Assembly (NCBI GenBank): GCA_049965815.1
Contig: JBMFVV010000004.1
Span: 1 to 64,000, forward strand
DNA from: GCA-001856825 sp049965815
GTDB taxonomy: Archaea; Thermoplasmatota; Thermoplasmata; Thermoplasmatales; GCA-001856825
Direction: 5' to 3'
Length of the DNA stretch: 64,000 nucleotides
The notes below the pieces were generated by a model, which had not been told where the DNA came from, did no database searches, and saw nothing but the letters and a program-made list of their open reading frames with translations. Shown one piece after another: positions 16,878 through 26,074 of the stretch (within the stretch, counting starts at the first letter, position 1; every line of letters starts with the position of its first letter). The position numbers were made by a program, and so were the translations under genes.

Positions 16878-17313
16878 GACGTCGAGTTTCCGTCAATTCT
16901 TGTGCACCAACAAAGAGAGTTAGAATAATTTATGTTACTACAACCCTTCTGGCAAAATAGGGATAATTCGCATTTTTATGAATTAGACATATTACAAAAA
17001 TGAAATAATGAAGTATGCAGAATGTTCACTTTCGCACACCTAAATGGATATCCTACTCTTCTTCATTATGTCTTCAAGTAGAAATTTGAAAATCTTCACC
17101 GTTGATACTCAGTTTCCTTTTTAAGAGAAATACAGGAGTGATAAGCGTTGGGATACCTATTCGCTTATTCATCACTGTTCCAAAGAAGCGTCTGACAATG
17201 AACTGAAATAACCTCAACTGATTCGACTTCCAATTCTCAGTGGAATAAATGCCAACGGATGCATTAGTTTACTATGAATATAGATGACTCGTTGATAGCC
17301 TATAGTAAAGGAG
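16878..17313. other. Intergenic region right of the IS, no gene seen
   Basis: About 435 bases contain no credible ORF. One stem-loop can be drawn: AGTGA plus TAAGCG (17137-17147) pairs with CGCTTA (17162-17167) and TCACT (17172-17176), with a 4-nt bulge on the 3' side and a 14-nt loop. The rest is AT-rich without clear structure. The region ends at tRNA-Ser. Confidence 0.45.
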
Positions 17314-17398
17314 CGCCGGGGGGGAGATTTGAACTCCCGAGCTCTCACGAGCAATAGATCTCGAATCTATCGCCTTGGCCGGACTAGGCTACCCCGGC
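17314..17398 (-). tRNA. tRNA-Ser (anticodon CGA)
   Basis: The 85-nt minus-strand gene is a class II tRNA with a long variable arm (TGCTCGTGAGAGC). The acceptor GCCGGGG pairs with CCCCGGC with discriminator G. The anticodon loop TTCGAGA gives CGA, and the T arm has GAGTTCAAATCTC. No intron and no encoded CCA. Confidence 0.95.
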
Positions 17399-17543
17399 AG
17401 AGAATGATCACTGGAAAAAGACTCTGAGAATTTAACCATTTGTGAGATTCTTGTGAATTCACCTTCGCCCAAACATACTATCCCGGATTGATAGGCTGCA
17501 TAGAATCAATAGTTTAATTAGCGAAAGCTGATTAAAGAAATAA

Positions 17544-18095
17544 ATGGTCAAACTAGAAAAGGACGCTGTTCTGGTCGTGATAGATGTTCAGAAGGCCTGG
17601 ACAAATCCAAATTTTGGAAAAAGGAACAACCCAAATGCAGAGAAAGTGATAGCTAAACTGATTGATGAGTTCAGGAGAACGGGAAGAATGGTTATTCATG
17701 TCCGGCACGATTCTATGAACCCAAATTCTATTTTCAAAGAGGGGAAAGAGACGTTCGAATTCAAGGATGAGGTTAAACCTATGAAGGATGAATTGGTAAT
17801 TACAAAGCACACCAATAGCGCGTTCATAGGCACTGGTTTGGAGAATACTCTTCGAAAGATGGAGAACCCACAGGTTTTCTACGCAGGGCTAGTGACAGAT
17901 CACTGTGTAAGTGCCACTGCAAGGATGTCAGGAAACCTGGGATTTAGAAGCTACGTGATAGAGGACGCTTGTGCCACCTTTGAAAGAAAGGATTTCAACG
18001 GTGCTACCATACCCCCGGAAGATGTGCACAGGGTGGATCTCGCATCTATAGACGGGGAGTTCGCAGATGTAATTAAGTCGAGTGAACTGCATTAG
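17544..18095 (+). CDS. Isochorismatase-family cysteine hydrolase
   Basis: The 183-residue protein has the superfamily triad: Asp in VVIDVQKAW, Lys in VITKHTNSAF and Cys in VTDHCVSATAR. The non-proline cis peptide region GLVTDHC is present. The Asp-x-His metal motif of nicotinamidase is missing (here VRHDSMNPNS), so it is not a second PncA. The substrate is unknown; hydrolases of this type act on isochorismate, carbamoyl compounds or similar small amides. It is a single gene between tRNA-Ser and tRNA-Ala. Confidence 0.8.
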   Translation: MVKLEKDAVLVVIDVQKAWTNPNFGKRNNPNAEKVIAKLIDEFRRTGRMVIHVRHDSMNPNSIFKEGKETFEFKDEVKPMKDELVITKHTNSAFIGTGLENTLRKMENPQVFYAGLVTDHCVSATARMSGNLGFRSYVIEDACATFERKDFNGATIPPEDVHRVDLASIDGEFADVIKSSELH

Positions 18096-18186
18096 GTCCT
18101 TTTTATTTATACAAGGAAGTACATTTTATCTCCGTTTGCAGTTGTTGTATGTGATAAAAATTGTTAGAGTCAATTGAATTATTGGA

Positions 18187-18258
18187 TGGACTGGCGGGGA
18201 TTTGAACCCCGGGCCTCCTGCTTGCAAAGCAGGCGATCTTCCGCTGATCTACCAGCCC
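18187..18258 (-). tRNA. tRNA-Ala (anticodon TGC)
   Basis: The 72-nt minus-strand gene has acceptor GGGCTGG paired with CCAGTCC (one G-T), discriminator A, a D arm GATC/GATC, anticodon stem CCTGC/GCAGG with loop TTTGCAA, and T arm CGGGGTTCAAATCCCCG. It starts 7 nt after the kptA stop on the same strand, so it may be transcribed with kptA or from a promoter inside it. Confidence 0.96.
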
Positions 18259-18265
18259 CCATTAC

Positions 18266-19000
18266 CTATTGCTTTACCCTCATCTTCTTTTCTTTTGAAA
18301 ACTTTATTTCCTTCAGGGTTTCTTCGTCTATTTGGCCATCGTATTCTTCTGGTTCCTGCATACTTTCAGGAGGTACGAACTTGCATATGAATACTTCCTG
18401 TCCGGCGTGATATATGTTCTCCCCGCCCTCAGTTATAGCTTCGCTCTTTATGGGTATCACAAGTGGGGTATCGAAATGATACAGTCCGGCAATGTACGCT
18501 TTCTCTTTGGAACTAGAAAGGTGTATCCATCGCCTGTCTGAGGGGAGAATGCCGTTTTCCCTCAGAATTTCGAATTCTTCCTTATTTGTCGGATAGTAAA
18601 GAATTTCCGGTATTCCGTCTGTTGGTAGGTCAGTCAGATCAACGTCAATAGAGTGCCCATAAGTGGCTCTCAGATACCTTTTGTTGTCGCTAAGCTGATA
18701 TCTTCCCTTCTGATCTGTCAGCACTATAGCGAATATATGTGATGGCCCAACAAAATGAAACCTCCTATAGTAGAATCTTATCTCCTGGACCATCTCGTCA
18801 ATATTAACATATCCTCTGTCAGAAATTTCGAGATGATACTTTTCTGGTTTGTGCCTCAGGATTCCAGTTATAATCCTTCCTAACATGTCCACTTCTTCAT
18901 CTGAAAGAACGAATTTACCCTCTTCTCCGCAGGAAGGGCAGTCATGACCCCTGTAGTAGCCATGAACCATGCATTTACGAATTTCATCAGTGGGCACCAA
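18266..19000 (-). CDS. kptA: RNA 2'-phosphotransferase, Tpt1/KptA family, with N-terminal zinc finger
   Basis: The 244-residue protein transfers a 2'-phosphate from RNA splice junctions to NAD. The N-terminal C-x2-H-x7-C-x2-C zinc motif (KCMVHGYYRGHDCPSCG) is an archaeal addition. The core has IITGILRHKPEKYHL (catalytic Arg-His), GYVNIDEMV, RYLRATYGHSI and WIHLSSSKEKAYIAGLYH. A C-terminal acidic then basic tail follows. The listed start is TTG, with GTG next to it; an ATG at 18970 would cut the zinc finger, so it is unlikely. It lies 7 nt upstream of tRNA-Ala on the same strand. In archaea without 5'-phosphate ligation its true substrate is uncertain. Confidence 0.88.
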   Translation of the reverse strand: MVPTDEIRKCMVHGYYRGHDCPSCGEEGKFVLSDEEVDMLGRIITGILRHKPEKYHLEISDRGYVNIDEMVQEIRFYYRRFHFVGPSHIFAIVLTDQKGRYQLSDNKRYLRATYGHSIDVDLTDLPTDGIPEILYYPTNKEEFEILRENGILPSDRRWIHLSSSKEKAYIAGLYHFDTPLVIPIKSEAITEGGENIYHAGQEVFICKFVPPESMQEPEEYDGQIDEETLKEIKFSKEKKMRVKQ

Positions 19001-19140
19001 AGCAAATTATGAAAGGAGTAATAACATTTTTGTAGAGATATATGAAGGTGCTGGTGAATTTCCCATTTAACATATCGGTTATTATTGATCCGATTCAAAT
19101 AACAAGAGATATATAAAATATATGAATTTGAGACCCGTCT

Positions 19141-19872
19141 ATGGACGAGTACAACTTGGTCCTCCTTATAGTGATTCCGTTCCTGTTTTTACTGGGATTG
19201 AGGATCAAGGCATTTAGTCGAGAAGGTGCGATTGCTGCTGGAGTTATAGGGTCATTGATCATTATTGGTGGAGGCTGGCTGTATTTTGTAATGCTCTTCC
19301 TGTTCCTCGGACTATCTTACATTTCTACCCTAGCAGGATTCGAAAAGAAGAGAAACTGGAGCCTTCAGGAAGGCATAAAGGGTGAAAGAGGGGCAAGGAA
19401 TGTAATCGCTGCAGGAGCTCTTCCTGCGGCAATTTCACTGTTGAGTTTCTGGAACATAAGCCCTAAATTGATATTTTTCCTATATCTGGTTGCCCTGGGG
19501 ACAATACTATCCGACACTGCCGCTTCAGAAATAGGTTCTCTGGACGAGAACACGTACATGATTTTAACATTGAAACCCGCAGAAACCGGTATAAATGGTG
19601 GTATTTCGATACTTGGTACCACAGTATCATTCGTGTTTCCAGTCTTTTTTTCAGTACTGGGGTACGTCATATATGGCGTCCTGATATCCATTCCCTTGGT
19701 TTATTTACTGGGCATTGCATTGCTGTCATCCGTTCTGGCATTCATAGGATGCCTTTTTGATTCGGTACTTGGTGAGACCCTAGAAAATAGGGGGTATCTT
19801 ACAAAATACTCTGTAAACTTCTTTTCTGCACTGTTTGCAACTATCGTCGGTATCTTGGTATTTATCAGATAA
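19141..19872 (+). CDS. DUF92 family membrane protein
   Basis: The 243-residue protein has about seven membrane helices. It shows the DUF92 (TIGR00297) features: FSREGAIAAGVIGSLIIIGGGWLYFVML, a basic loop GERGARNVIAAGALPA, and LGTILSDTAASEIGSL, then LKPAETGINGGISILGT. The plant member VTE6 is a phytyl-phosphate kinase, so a polyprenyl-phosphate kinase role in lipid recycling is possible here by homology. A TATA-like ATATATAAAATATA is about 35 nt upstream. apgM begins 27 nt after the stop. Confidence 0.82.
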   Translation: MDEYNLVLLIVIPFLFLLGLRIKAFSREGAIAAGVIGSLIIIGGGWLYFVMLFLFLGLSYISTLAGFEKKRNWSLQEGIKGERGARNVIAAGALPAAISLLSFWNISPKLIFFLYLVALGTILSDTAASEIGSLDENTYMILTLKPAETGINGGISILGTTVSFVFPVFFSVLGYVIYGVLISIPLVYLLGIALLSSVLAFIGCLFDSVLGETLENRGYLTKYSVNFFSALFATIVGILVFIR

Positions 19873-19899
19873 ATTTATTTTATCAAGAATACATCTCAG

Positions 19900-21117
19900 A
19901 TGATGAAGATTCTTTTAATTATAGCAGACGGATTGGGAGACCGGCCATTTAAGGACTTTGACGGTAAGACTTCACTAGAAGCTGCCAAGAAGCCAAATCT
20001 GAACGCTCTGGCTCTTGAAGGGATGGTTGGCCTCATCGATCCCATACAACCAGGGATAATTCCTGGTTCAGACACATCGCACCTGAATTATCTAGGATAC
20101 GATCCATACAAGTACTACACGGGGAGAGGTCCATTTGAGGCAATGGGTACCGGGCTAACTCTCAGGGGGGGAGATGTTGCATTCAGGGCAAATTTTGCTA
20201 CGGTTGACAGCAATGGAGTCGTGAAGGATAGAAGGGCTGGCAGGATAAGAGAAGGGACATCAGATCTAGCGAAACATCTCAATATGAATATCGAGGACGC
20301 TGAGATTCTTTTCAAGGAAGGAACAGAGCACAGGGCTGCCCTCGTATTAAGGGGAGAAGGTATCAGCACAGATGTGTCAGATAATGATCCTCATGCCGAG
20401 AACCTAAAGCCCAGAGACATAGTTCCAACGTCAGAAAGAGGTGTAAAAACTGCTAGAATTCTAAATGAATTCTACAGGCGATCCCTGGCCATACTGAAAG
20501 AAGAACCGTTAAACAAGAAGAGAAAGGCTGAAGGATTGAACGAGGCAAATGCAATACTTTACAGGGGCGGCGGGCAAGTTCCTATTCTCCCCAACTTCAA
20601 TCAAAAATACAACTTGAAGGGAGGATACGTTGCGGCAGTGGCACTTGTTTCGGGGATCTGCAGGTTAGTTGGCCTGAAGGATTTTACTCCATCAGGGGTT
20701 ACTGGGTCTACGGACACAGATGTTAGGAAGAAATTCTCTGCAGCTGTTGAAGCTTTGAAGGAAGTTGATTTTGTGCTTGTGAATGTGAAAGGAACTGACA
20801 TAGCAGGACACGATGGTAATGGAATTGCAAAGAAGGAATTCATAGAGAAGATAGATGAAGCCATGGGAGACACTATCATGAAGATAAGGGATGAGGCAGT
20901 AATTTGCTTCACAGGCGATCACTCCACGCCGGCAAGTGTAAAGGAACACACATCTGATCCGGTACCAATTCTCATCCGATACCCCGGTTGCCGGAAAGAC
21001 GGCGTAGGAGAATTTGATGAGATAAAGGCAAAGGACGGTTACCTGAGGTTGCGAGGGGTAGATCTGATGAACGTTCTACTGAGTTCAGCTAATATGGCAG
21101 AGAAATATGGTGCCTAA
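19900..21117 (+). CDS. apgM: 2,3-bisphosphoglycerate-independent phosphoglycerate mutase, archaeal type
   Basis: This 405-residue alkaline-phosphatase-fold enzyme interconverts 3- and 2-phosphoglycerate. LLIIADGLGDRPF contains the first metal Asp, PGSDTSHLNYLGYDP the catalytic Ser region, and YTGRGPFEAMGTG follows. The C-terminal metal residues are in KGTDIAGHDGN and CFTGDHSTPASVKEHTSDPVPI. Length fits archaeal ApgM. Tandem ATGs open the frame at 19900 and 19903. Its stop interlocks with that of the convergent TPR gene (4-nt overlap). Confidence 0.93.
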   Translation: MMKILLIIADGLGDRPFKDFDGKTSLEAAKKPNLNALALEGMVGLIDPIQPGIIPGSDTSHLNYLGYDPYKYYTGRGPFEAMGTGLTLRGGDVAFRANFATVDSNGVVKDRRAGRIREGTSDLAKHLNMNIEDAEILFKEGTEHRAALVLRGEGISTDVSDNDPHAENLKPRDIVPTSERGVKTARILNEFYRRSLAILKEEPLNKKRKAEGLNEANAILYRGGGQVPILPNFNQKYNLKGGYVAAVALVSGICRLVGLKDFTPSGVTGSTDTDVRKKFSAAVEALKEVDFVLVNVKGTDIAGHDGNGIAKKEFIEKIDEAMGDTIMKIRDEAVICFTGDHSTPASVKEHTSDPVPILIRYPGCRKDGVGEFDEIKAKDGYLRLRGVDLMNVLLSSANMAEKYGA

Positions 21118-21776
21118 GAAATAGTTTCTTCAAGCAACTTCTTTATTTCATCATCCCTTTCATCTACCTTCAGAAGCAGGTCTCTTGCTGTTCCTTTTTC
21201 TCCAGAATTGATGTAAATTCTTGAAAGGGTGACAATTGCATCCCTATTTCTTTGGTCAATCTTGAGAGATACGCCGCACGACTCCCTTGCATCATTTACC
21301 CTTTGAAGCTTCAGCAGTATCTCCGCTCTCAGATTCCAGAAAGATGTGTTCCTATTTTCCATCTTTATTGCCATATCAATGGATGCTAGGGCTTCTAAGT
21401 GTCTTTCCATTGAGTATAATAACCTAGCTTTGTCGTAATAATATACAGGTTTCTTCAGTAAGTTTATGGCCCTGTTGATGTACGTCAGGGCTTCGTCTTT
21501 GTTGGAAGTGAAATTTGACTGAAACAATCTTCTGTATGTATCGGGATTTGTTGGATACTCCTCCAGGAGCGTCTTCTGGTAATTGGTGGAATCCTTGTTT
21601 TGCCTTTCTAGAATATCTATGAGCAGAATGAGCGCATCTATATTCTTTTTGATCTCTATTGACTTTCTTGCGTGCTTCTCAGCTTCCTCTAGGTAACCAT
21701 CGTTCGAAAGCTCGAATGCGGCCATATATTCGTCAGTGCTCTTTGCAAGAGATGGAAGTACCCTGTCTTCGCTCAT
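21114..21776 (-). CDS. TPR-repeat protein
   Basis: The 220-residue soluble protein is almost all helix pairs of tetratricopeptide type. Examples are AAFELSNDGYLEEAEKHARK, ALTYINRAINLLKKPVYYYD, LEALASIDMAIKMENRNTSF, and RDAIVTLSRIYINSGEKGTA. It lacks signal peptide and membrane segments, so it probably acts as a cytoplasmic scaffold. The partner is unknown. Its 3' end overlaps apgM by 4 nt. Confidence 0.8.
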   Translation of the reverse strand: MSEDRVLPSLAKSTDEYMAAFELSNDGYLEEAEKHARKSIEIKKNIDALILLIDILERQNKDSTNYQKTLLEEYPTNPDTYRRLFQSNFTSNKDEALTYINRAINLLKKPVYYYDKARLLYSMERHLEALASIDMAIKMENRNTSFWNLRAEILLKLQRVNDARESCGVSLKIDQRNRDAIVTLSRIYINSGEKGTARDLLLKVDERDDEIKKLLEETIS

Positions 21777-21852
21777 AGTTGAAGATTAAAATACCACGAT
21801 TTAACGTTTCTGCCTTTAAAGCAATATCTGTTAATCATCGATAAAGAAGAAA

Positions 21853-21869
21853 AATTCTAAAAAAGAATT
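21853..21869. repeat. Small inverted repeat upstream of hom
   Basis: AATTCT (21853-21858) and AGAATT (21864-21869) flank AAAAA, about 50-65 nt before the hom ATG and between divergent genes. It could be an operator for homoserine dehydrogenase or simply AT-rich sequence. Confidence 0.25.
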
Positions 21870-21917
21870 GCCTAGATAACTAAATAAAATAATAATATCA
21901 GACATCATTCAATACAT

Positions 21918-22889
21918 ATGAGAGTCCAGTTGATCGGATTGGGTTCAATTGGAAAGAATTTGCTGAAACTTATAAGTGAGAAGGGCCCCAGCATTGTTCA
22001 ATCGCTAGGGGAAAAAATTGAAGTTGTTTCTGTAAGCGATACGACAGGAACGGTCATTACTGATGGGATGCCTCTTTCAAGAATTATACAGGCAAAGGAG
22101 GAAGGAGGTCTTAGAACCCTTGATTCATTCGAGAAAATAAGTGCTACAAGTGCTATTTCTGATCTGGAATCAGACGTTGTTGTGGAGATTACCCAGAGCA
22201 CAAGGGATGGAAGACCTGGCATCGATCACATCCTGACTGCTTTTGAAAATGAAAAGGATGTCGTAACAGCAAACAAGAGTGTACTTGTTTCAGACGTTGA
22301 TCTACTTGGCACTGCCAGGGAAATGAAGAGATCCATTAGGTACGAGGCGACGGTTTGTGGCGGACTTCCGGTGTTCAACCTAATAGATTATTGTATGAAA
22401 CCTGCAAAAATCATCTCAATAGATGGAATATTCAATGCTACCAGCACATTTGTAATATCTCAGATGGAGGAGGGAAAGAGTGAGGCATTTGCAAAAAGTG
22501 AGGCTACAAGGATTGGTATAGCGGAAAGAGATCAACGCGATGATCTTGCCGGTATTGATTCCGCTAGAAAGGGAACGATTCTGCACAGACGTATTTTCGG
22601 GTCCACTTTAAAGCTGAAGGATGCAATCATATTGTCACATGAAAACGACATTGCAGCAGGTCTGAGACAGGTTACTGAAGTGACGTCAAAAGGGGTTTCG
22701 GTAAGGTATCAAAAAGTAGAAGGGAAAAGTATCTACTCCAATGCAACTGGGCCGGCCATGTTCATAAGATTTAACACGGATGTAATGGATCACGTTACTT
22801 TGTTTACAGACCACGACGGACCTCTTGAGTCCGCAGCAACAATATTAAATGATGTATTATTGTCGAAGGCAGAAAAAGTGGCAAAATGA
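21918..22889 (+). CDS. hom: Homoserine dehydrogenase
   Basis: The 323-residue enzyme reduces aspartate semialdehyde to homoserine for threonine and methionine. The Rossmann motif VQLIGLGSIGKNLL opens the protein. VVTANKSVLVSDVDLL is the NADP/substrate hinge, YEATVCGGLPVFNLI and GIFNATSTFVISQM form the catalytic domain, and RDQRDDLAGIDSARKGTIL carries the Asp and catalytic Lys. There is no C-terminal ACT domain, so classical threonine feedback through ACT is not expected. The stop overlaps the next ATG (ATGA). Confidence 0.92.
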   Translation: MRVQLIGLGSIGKNLLKLISEKGPSIVQSLGEKIEVVSVSDTTGTVITDGMPLSRIIQAKEEGGLRTLDSFEKISATSAISDLESDVVVEITQSTRDGRPGIDHILTAFENEKDVVTANKSVLVSDVDLLGTAREMKRSIRYEATVCGGLPVFNLIDYCMKPAKIISIDGIFNATSTFVISQMEEGKSEAFAKSEATRIGIAERDQRDDLAGIDSARKGTILHRRIFGSTLKLKDAIILSHENDIAAGLRQVTEVTSKGVSVRYQKVEGKSIYSNATGPAMFIRFNTDVMDHVTLFTDHDGPLESAATILNDVLLSKAEKVAK

Positions 22890-24007
22890 ATAAAGGTTAC
22901 GTGGCGTTCATTGGCGTTCTTGCGGTTCTATGGTTAATCACGATGATCATAGACATTATGATGACCGCAGCCATTTATCCATCAAGATTTGGTACCATTG
23001 CCAATGTAACGTCGAGCGTAACCTCCCAGTTTAGAACACCAATATATGTCATAATTGGTCTTCCTGAAGCCATAGGACTTTTTTACCCACCGTATTATTT
23101 CTGGGCAATATGGATAGGAATAGTAACAGCCGCCGTGACAATTTTCATTATCATTTCGGTGTATAGAACATTCCCAAGATTTGAAAATTCGGCTCTATAT
23201 AGGATAGCAGAATTTTTCGCATTAAACCTGTTTTTGTCTGAGATATATATCGCGTTTGTTCAATTTATTGGTCATCCAATCACTTCTCCAATCCCAACAG
23301 GGCCTACTCATTTTATCTACAACTTCTTTTTACTTACGAATGCGGGTCTTTACGAAGAGCTTATCACTAGAGTTATTTACATCGGCATTCCCCTGTTTAT
23401 ATATTATGCCTGGAGTGTGCACGGCAAGGAATCTCCTTCTAGGCCAAAGAAGCTCCCGTGGTGGAGGATAATCTGGGGCGGAGGATACAAATTTGGGAAA
23501 CCAGAAATTACTGTGTTGATAATCTCTTCAATTATCTTTGGAATTGCTCACGCAGGATCCTGGAGTATTTCTAAGATACCTCAGGCTGCGCTCGGCGGCG
23601 TATTTCTTGGCGTTTTGTTCTTGCGTTTTGGTCTCTATGCAGATGTCCTCTTTCATTTTTCAGTCGATTCTCCAGGTTTTCTTCTGACAAATCTTTATGG
23701 TAGCCCTCTTGGTTCCGTGGCCACTACAGATTTCTATTCGATTGTAGTGCTCATCTTCTTGGCTGCTGGACTTGTAGTATCCATTTTCTATCTGTTAGAA
23801 TTAGCTAAGATTTTTCAGAGCAGGAACGGAAGAATACCCACATCTTTATCTGTCACGCCATCGTCTTCAATTCAAGTTCCTCAGGAGAATCAATATTCGA
23901 AGAGCACTTCAGTCGTTTGTCCCAAATGTGGCTCAAAGAACGTCACTTTCTTATACGACGACGTTTATAGATGCGATGATTGCGGCACAGTATTCAGGAA
24001 GAGCTAA
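22886..24007 (+). CDS. CPBP-family intramembrane protease with C-terminal zinc ribbon
   Basis: The 373-residue protein has about eight membrane helices. It carries the CAAX-protease/bacteriocin-processing motifs EExxxR (GLYEELITRVIY, near residue 157), a first His in FGIAHAG and HFSVD near the end of the membrane part. A cytoplasmic tail ends in a C2-C2 zinc ribbon (VCPKCGSKNV, then YRCDDCGTVF). The substrate is unknown. It is coupled to hom by a 4-nt ATGA overlap, which is odd for a protease, and it meets truD tail to tail with interlocked stops. Confidence 0.83.
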   Translation: MNKGYVAFIGVLAVLWLITMIIDIMMTAAIYPSRFGTIANVTSSVTSQFRTPIYVIIGLPEAIGLFYPPYYFWAIWIGIVTAAVTIFIIISVYRTFPRFENSALYRIAEFFALNLFLSEIYIAFVQFIGHPITSPIPTGPTHFIYNFFLLTNAGLYEELITRVIYIGIPLFIYYAWSVHGKESPSRPKKLPWWRIIWGGGYKFGKPEITVLIISSIIFGIAHAGSWSISKIPQAALGGVFLGVLFLRFGLYADVLFHFSVDSPGFLLTNLYGSPLGSVATTDFYSIVVLIFLAAGLVVSIFYLLELAKIFQSRNGRIPTSLSVTPSSSIQVPQENQYSKSTSVVCPKCGSKNVTFLYDDVYRCDDCGTVFRKS

Positions 24008-25215
24008 TAATTAGCCATTTCATCCATCCTCATTATTTCTCTGAGGACCGAGGTTGCATATCCGCCAGGGGGAAGAGAGAATTCAACTGTAGATCCGTTA
24101 CAACCCATGTTCTCGAACCTCAGGAATAGATCCCTTCTCTCCCCCTTCGAGCTTAGTCCAAATGGAAGTTTAAAATTAGTAGTGCTGATGCTTTCCTGCT
24201 CGATAATCTCGTTCTCTATTTCTCCCATTTTTCCATCAGCTGGCAACGTGTCAAAACCAACTACCAATCCTGTGGGGGACCCAACTCCCTTTTCAAACAG
24301 AGAATTCATCTTCTCTATATTCAGGCTGTTAACTTTTATGAACTCGTTGTTTTCCCTGTAAATGTCCCCTATTATCAGTGACCTGCTCAGTTCCAGTCTT
24401 CTGCTGAGAATTCTGTTGAACATATACCCCTGATATGCGTGGACAAACATAGAAACAAGGTTTCCAGGAAGGATCTTGATTGCCCCCGAATAATCATTAG
24501 GGTGAGTTAGAAGATATTGCATAACTTCTCTCTCCAGGTCAAGAGATTCAGGAAAATTTTTCAGACCTTCCTCTGGGTCTGGATTATCGTAGTATTCCTT
24601 TCTAACATTTGCGAATCTATCTTGACCAGGGTACCCCACAAATATTCTAACCGCTTCCTGGTAGTTCCCTTTAACAATTTCTCTGCCCACTAGATGAGTC
24701 ACAGGTCTAAGAGAGCCGAACCGCTGAGGGCCATAAAAATTTGGCACAACTCCACGTTCTTGCACCACCCTGCAGTTGGAAGCAAAGATGTTTTCGTCAG
24801 AGTTGGAAACCTTTATTACAAAATGATTCCTAGAATGGGTGCCTACTGCTAGCGGGGAATCAAGATAAAAGTGTTCCAGGATTTCTACATCATTCAATGA
24901 AAATTCCCTATATTTGACTCCTGGTATGCTTAAGTATTGAATCTTGACGCTCCTCCTGTCCTTTGTTCCGGCGAAATAGATTCTATTCGGAGAAACGTGG
25001 TTGCTCCGAGCAACAAATCTGATGAGCCTGTTGTGCTCCCAGTTCTTTGCCTTTAGCTTCAGCACTAAAACGTTGCCGTCTTCCTTCTTGTCTAGATTTT
25101 CAAACTGTTCTTCAACATAGAAGTCTTCTGATTTTTCCCTGAGCTTACCCCCAGATGGTGGCAGTTCAAAGTAATACCCTGACACCCCTATTTCCGAGAA
25201 ATCCACACACGTCAA
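24004..25215 (-). CDS. truD: tRNA pseudouridine synthase D
   Basis: The 403-residue enzyme makes pseudouridine 13 in tRNA. The TruD family features are KSEDFYVEEQF at the N-terminus, the catalytic Asp in YFAGTKDRRSVKIQYLS (near residue 85), SRNHFVIKVSN and NFYGPQRFG. The inserted TRUD domain follows (about residues 170-330), and the C-terminus is FSLPPGGYATSVLREIM. Length is normal for archaeal TruD. Confidence 0.94.
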   Translation of the reverse strand: MTCVDFSEIGVSGYYFELPPSGGKLREKSEDFYVEEQFENLDKKEDGNVLVLKLKAKNWEHNRLIRFVARSNHVSPNRIYFAGTKDRRSVKIQYLSIPGVKYREFSLNDVEILEHFYLDSPLAVGTHSRNHFVIKVSNSDENIFASNCRVVQERGVVPNFYGPQRFGSLRPVTHLVGREIVKGNYQEAVRIFVGYPGQDRFANVRKEYYDNPDPEEGLKNFPESLDLEREVMQYLLTHPNDYSGAIKILPGNLVSMFVHAYQGYMFNRILSRRLELSRSLIIGDIYRENNEFIKVNSLNIEKMNSLFEKGVGSPTGLVVGFDTLPADGKMGEIENEIIEQESISTTNFKLPFGLSSKGERRDLFLRFENMGCNGSTVEFSLPPGGYATSVLREIMRMDEMANY

Positions 25216-25261
25216 GGTGCTTCAACAATATTAATTAACTCATTTATACTGAACGCAATAT

Positions 25262-26074
25262 ATGTGGGGAGGTTTTTCAGGCAAGAGAAGAAAATACGGT
25301 CTTTATGGATTAATAATAGGGGTTGCGGTATCATCTATTCTTCTCTATCTATCGTTTTATATCTCTTTCCTGTACCTTCTCATTCCAGTTATCCTACTAG
25401 TTATATTCCATTACACAAAAGCGTGGAGATTTTCTGATAGAGCCTTTTATGGATTCATAGCAATAGTAATATCATTCTTTCTTGCAATGGGTGGCATTTC
25501 AAGTTCACTCACGGGAGCACCTCACCAGACAACTGCAGTATTCACAGAATCTTCGGTAACGTATGATGTACATTACGCATACTCCAACAACAGTGGAAAC
25601 TACATTTTCAACTTCAGCCTGCCATCACATAACGTATCCAGTAACGTAGAATTTGCACTAAGGGACTTGTTTACAAACGTGACTATTACTTCAGCTAACG
25701 GTACATTTATCAGCCAAGGATCCAACTTCACTTATTCGTGGAATGCAGGACAACTGTCGCAGCATGCATACGTCGTGCTAATGACGCTCCATGTCATGAA
25801 AAACAATACTACGGCGTCTCAACAAATGGAATTCCTTGGCCCTATTTTGATTTCAGGGATTAGTGTTGTCCTGCTTCTCTCAGAGAGTCTCATTGTATCT
25901 TACCTGCTCATAACATTCCTTTTCTTCCTCGCATTTGCATTCTTTGCAAGGGCAATAACCACGTCAAGACAAAGAAGGACCAAGGGAGGTCAAAATCCTC
26001 CCGCTCCCACTGATCAGGCAGTTCTGGAACCTAGTAAGGAGAATACAGGATGGTTTAGAAGACAACAACCTTAA
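25262..26074 (+). CDS. Membrane protein with extracytoplasmic domain, unrecognised
   Basis: The 270-residue protein has three N-terminal membrane helices (about 12-34, 36-52 and 64-82). A Ser/Thr/Asn-rich outside domain (about 90-180) has many Asn-x-Ser/Thr sites such as NNS, NFS, NVT, NGT and NTT. One long or two short helices lie at about 190-228, followed by a basic, Pro-rich cytoplasmic tail. The pattern suggests a glycosylated surface protein. I cannot assign a family. It is divergent from truD and ends with stops interlocked with bcp. Confidence 0.65.
   Translation: MWGGFSGKRRKYGLYGLIIGVAVSSILLYLSFYISFLYLLIPVILLVIFHYTKAWRFSDRAFYGFIAIVISFFLAMGGISSSLTGAPHQTTAVFTESSVTYDVHYAYSNNSGNYIFNFSLPSHNVSSNVEFALRDLFTNVTITSANGTFISQGSNFTYSWNAGQLSQHAYVVLMTLHVMKNNTTASQQMEFLGPILISGISVVLLLSESLIVSYLLITFLFFLAFAFFARAITTSRQRRTKGGQNPPAPTDQAVLEPSKENTGWFRRQQP

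Noticed and set aside
17544..18095. Second nicotinamidase
   Set aside because: The triad is present but the Asp-x-His metal motif is missing, so only the superfamily level is supported.
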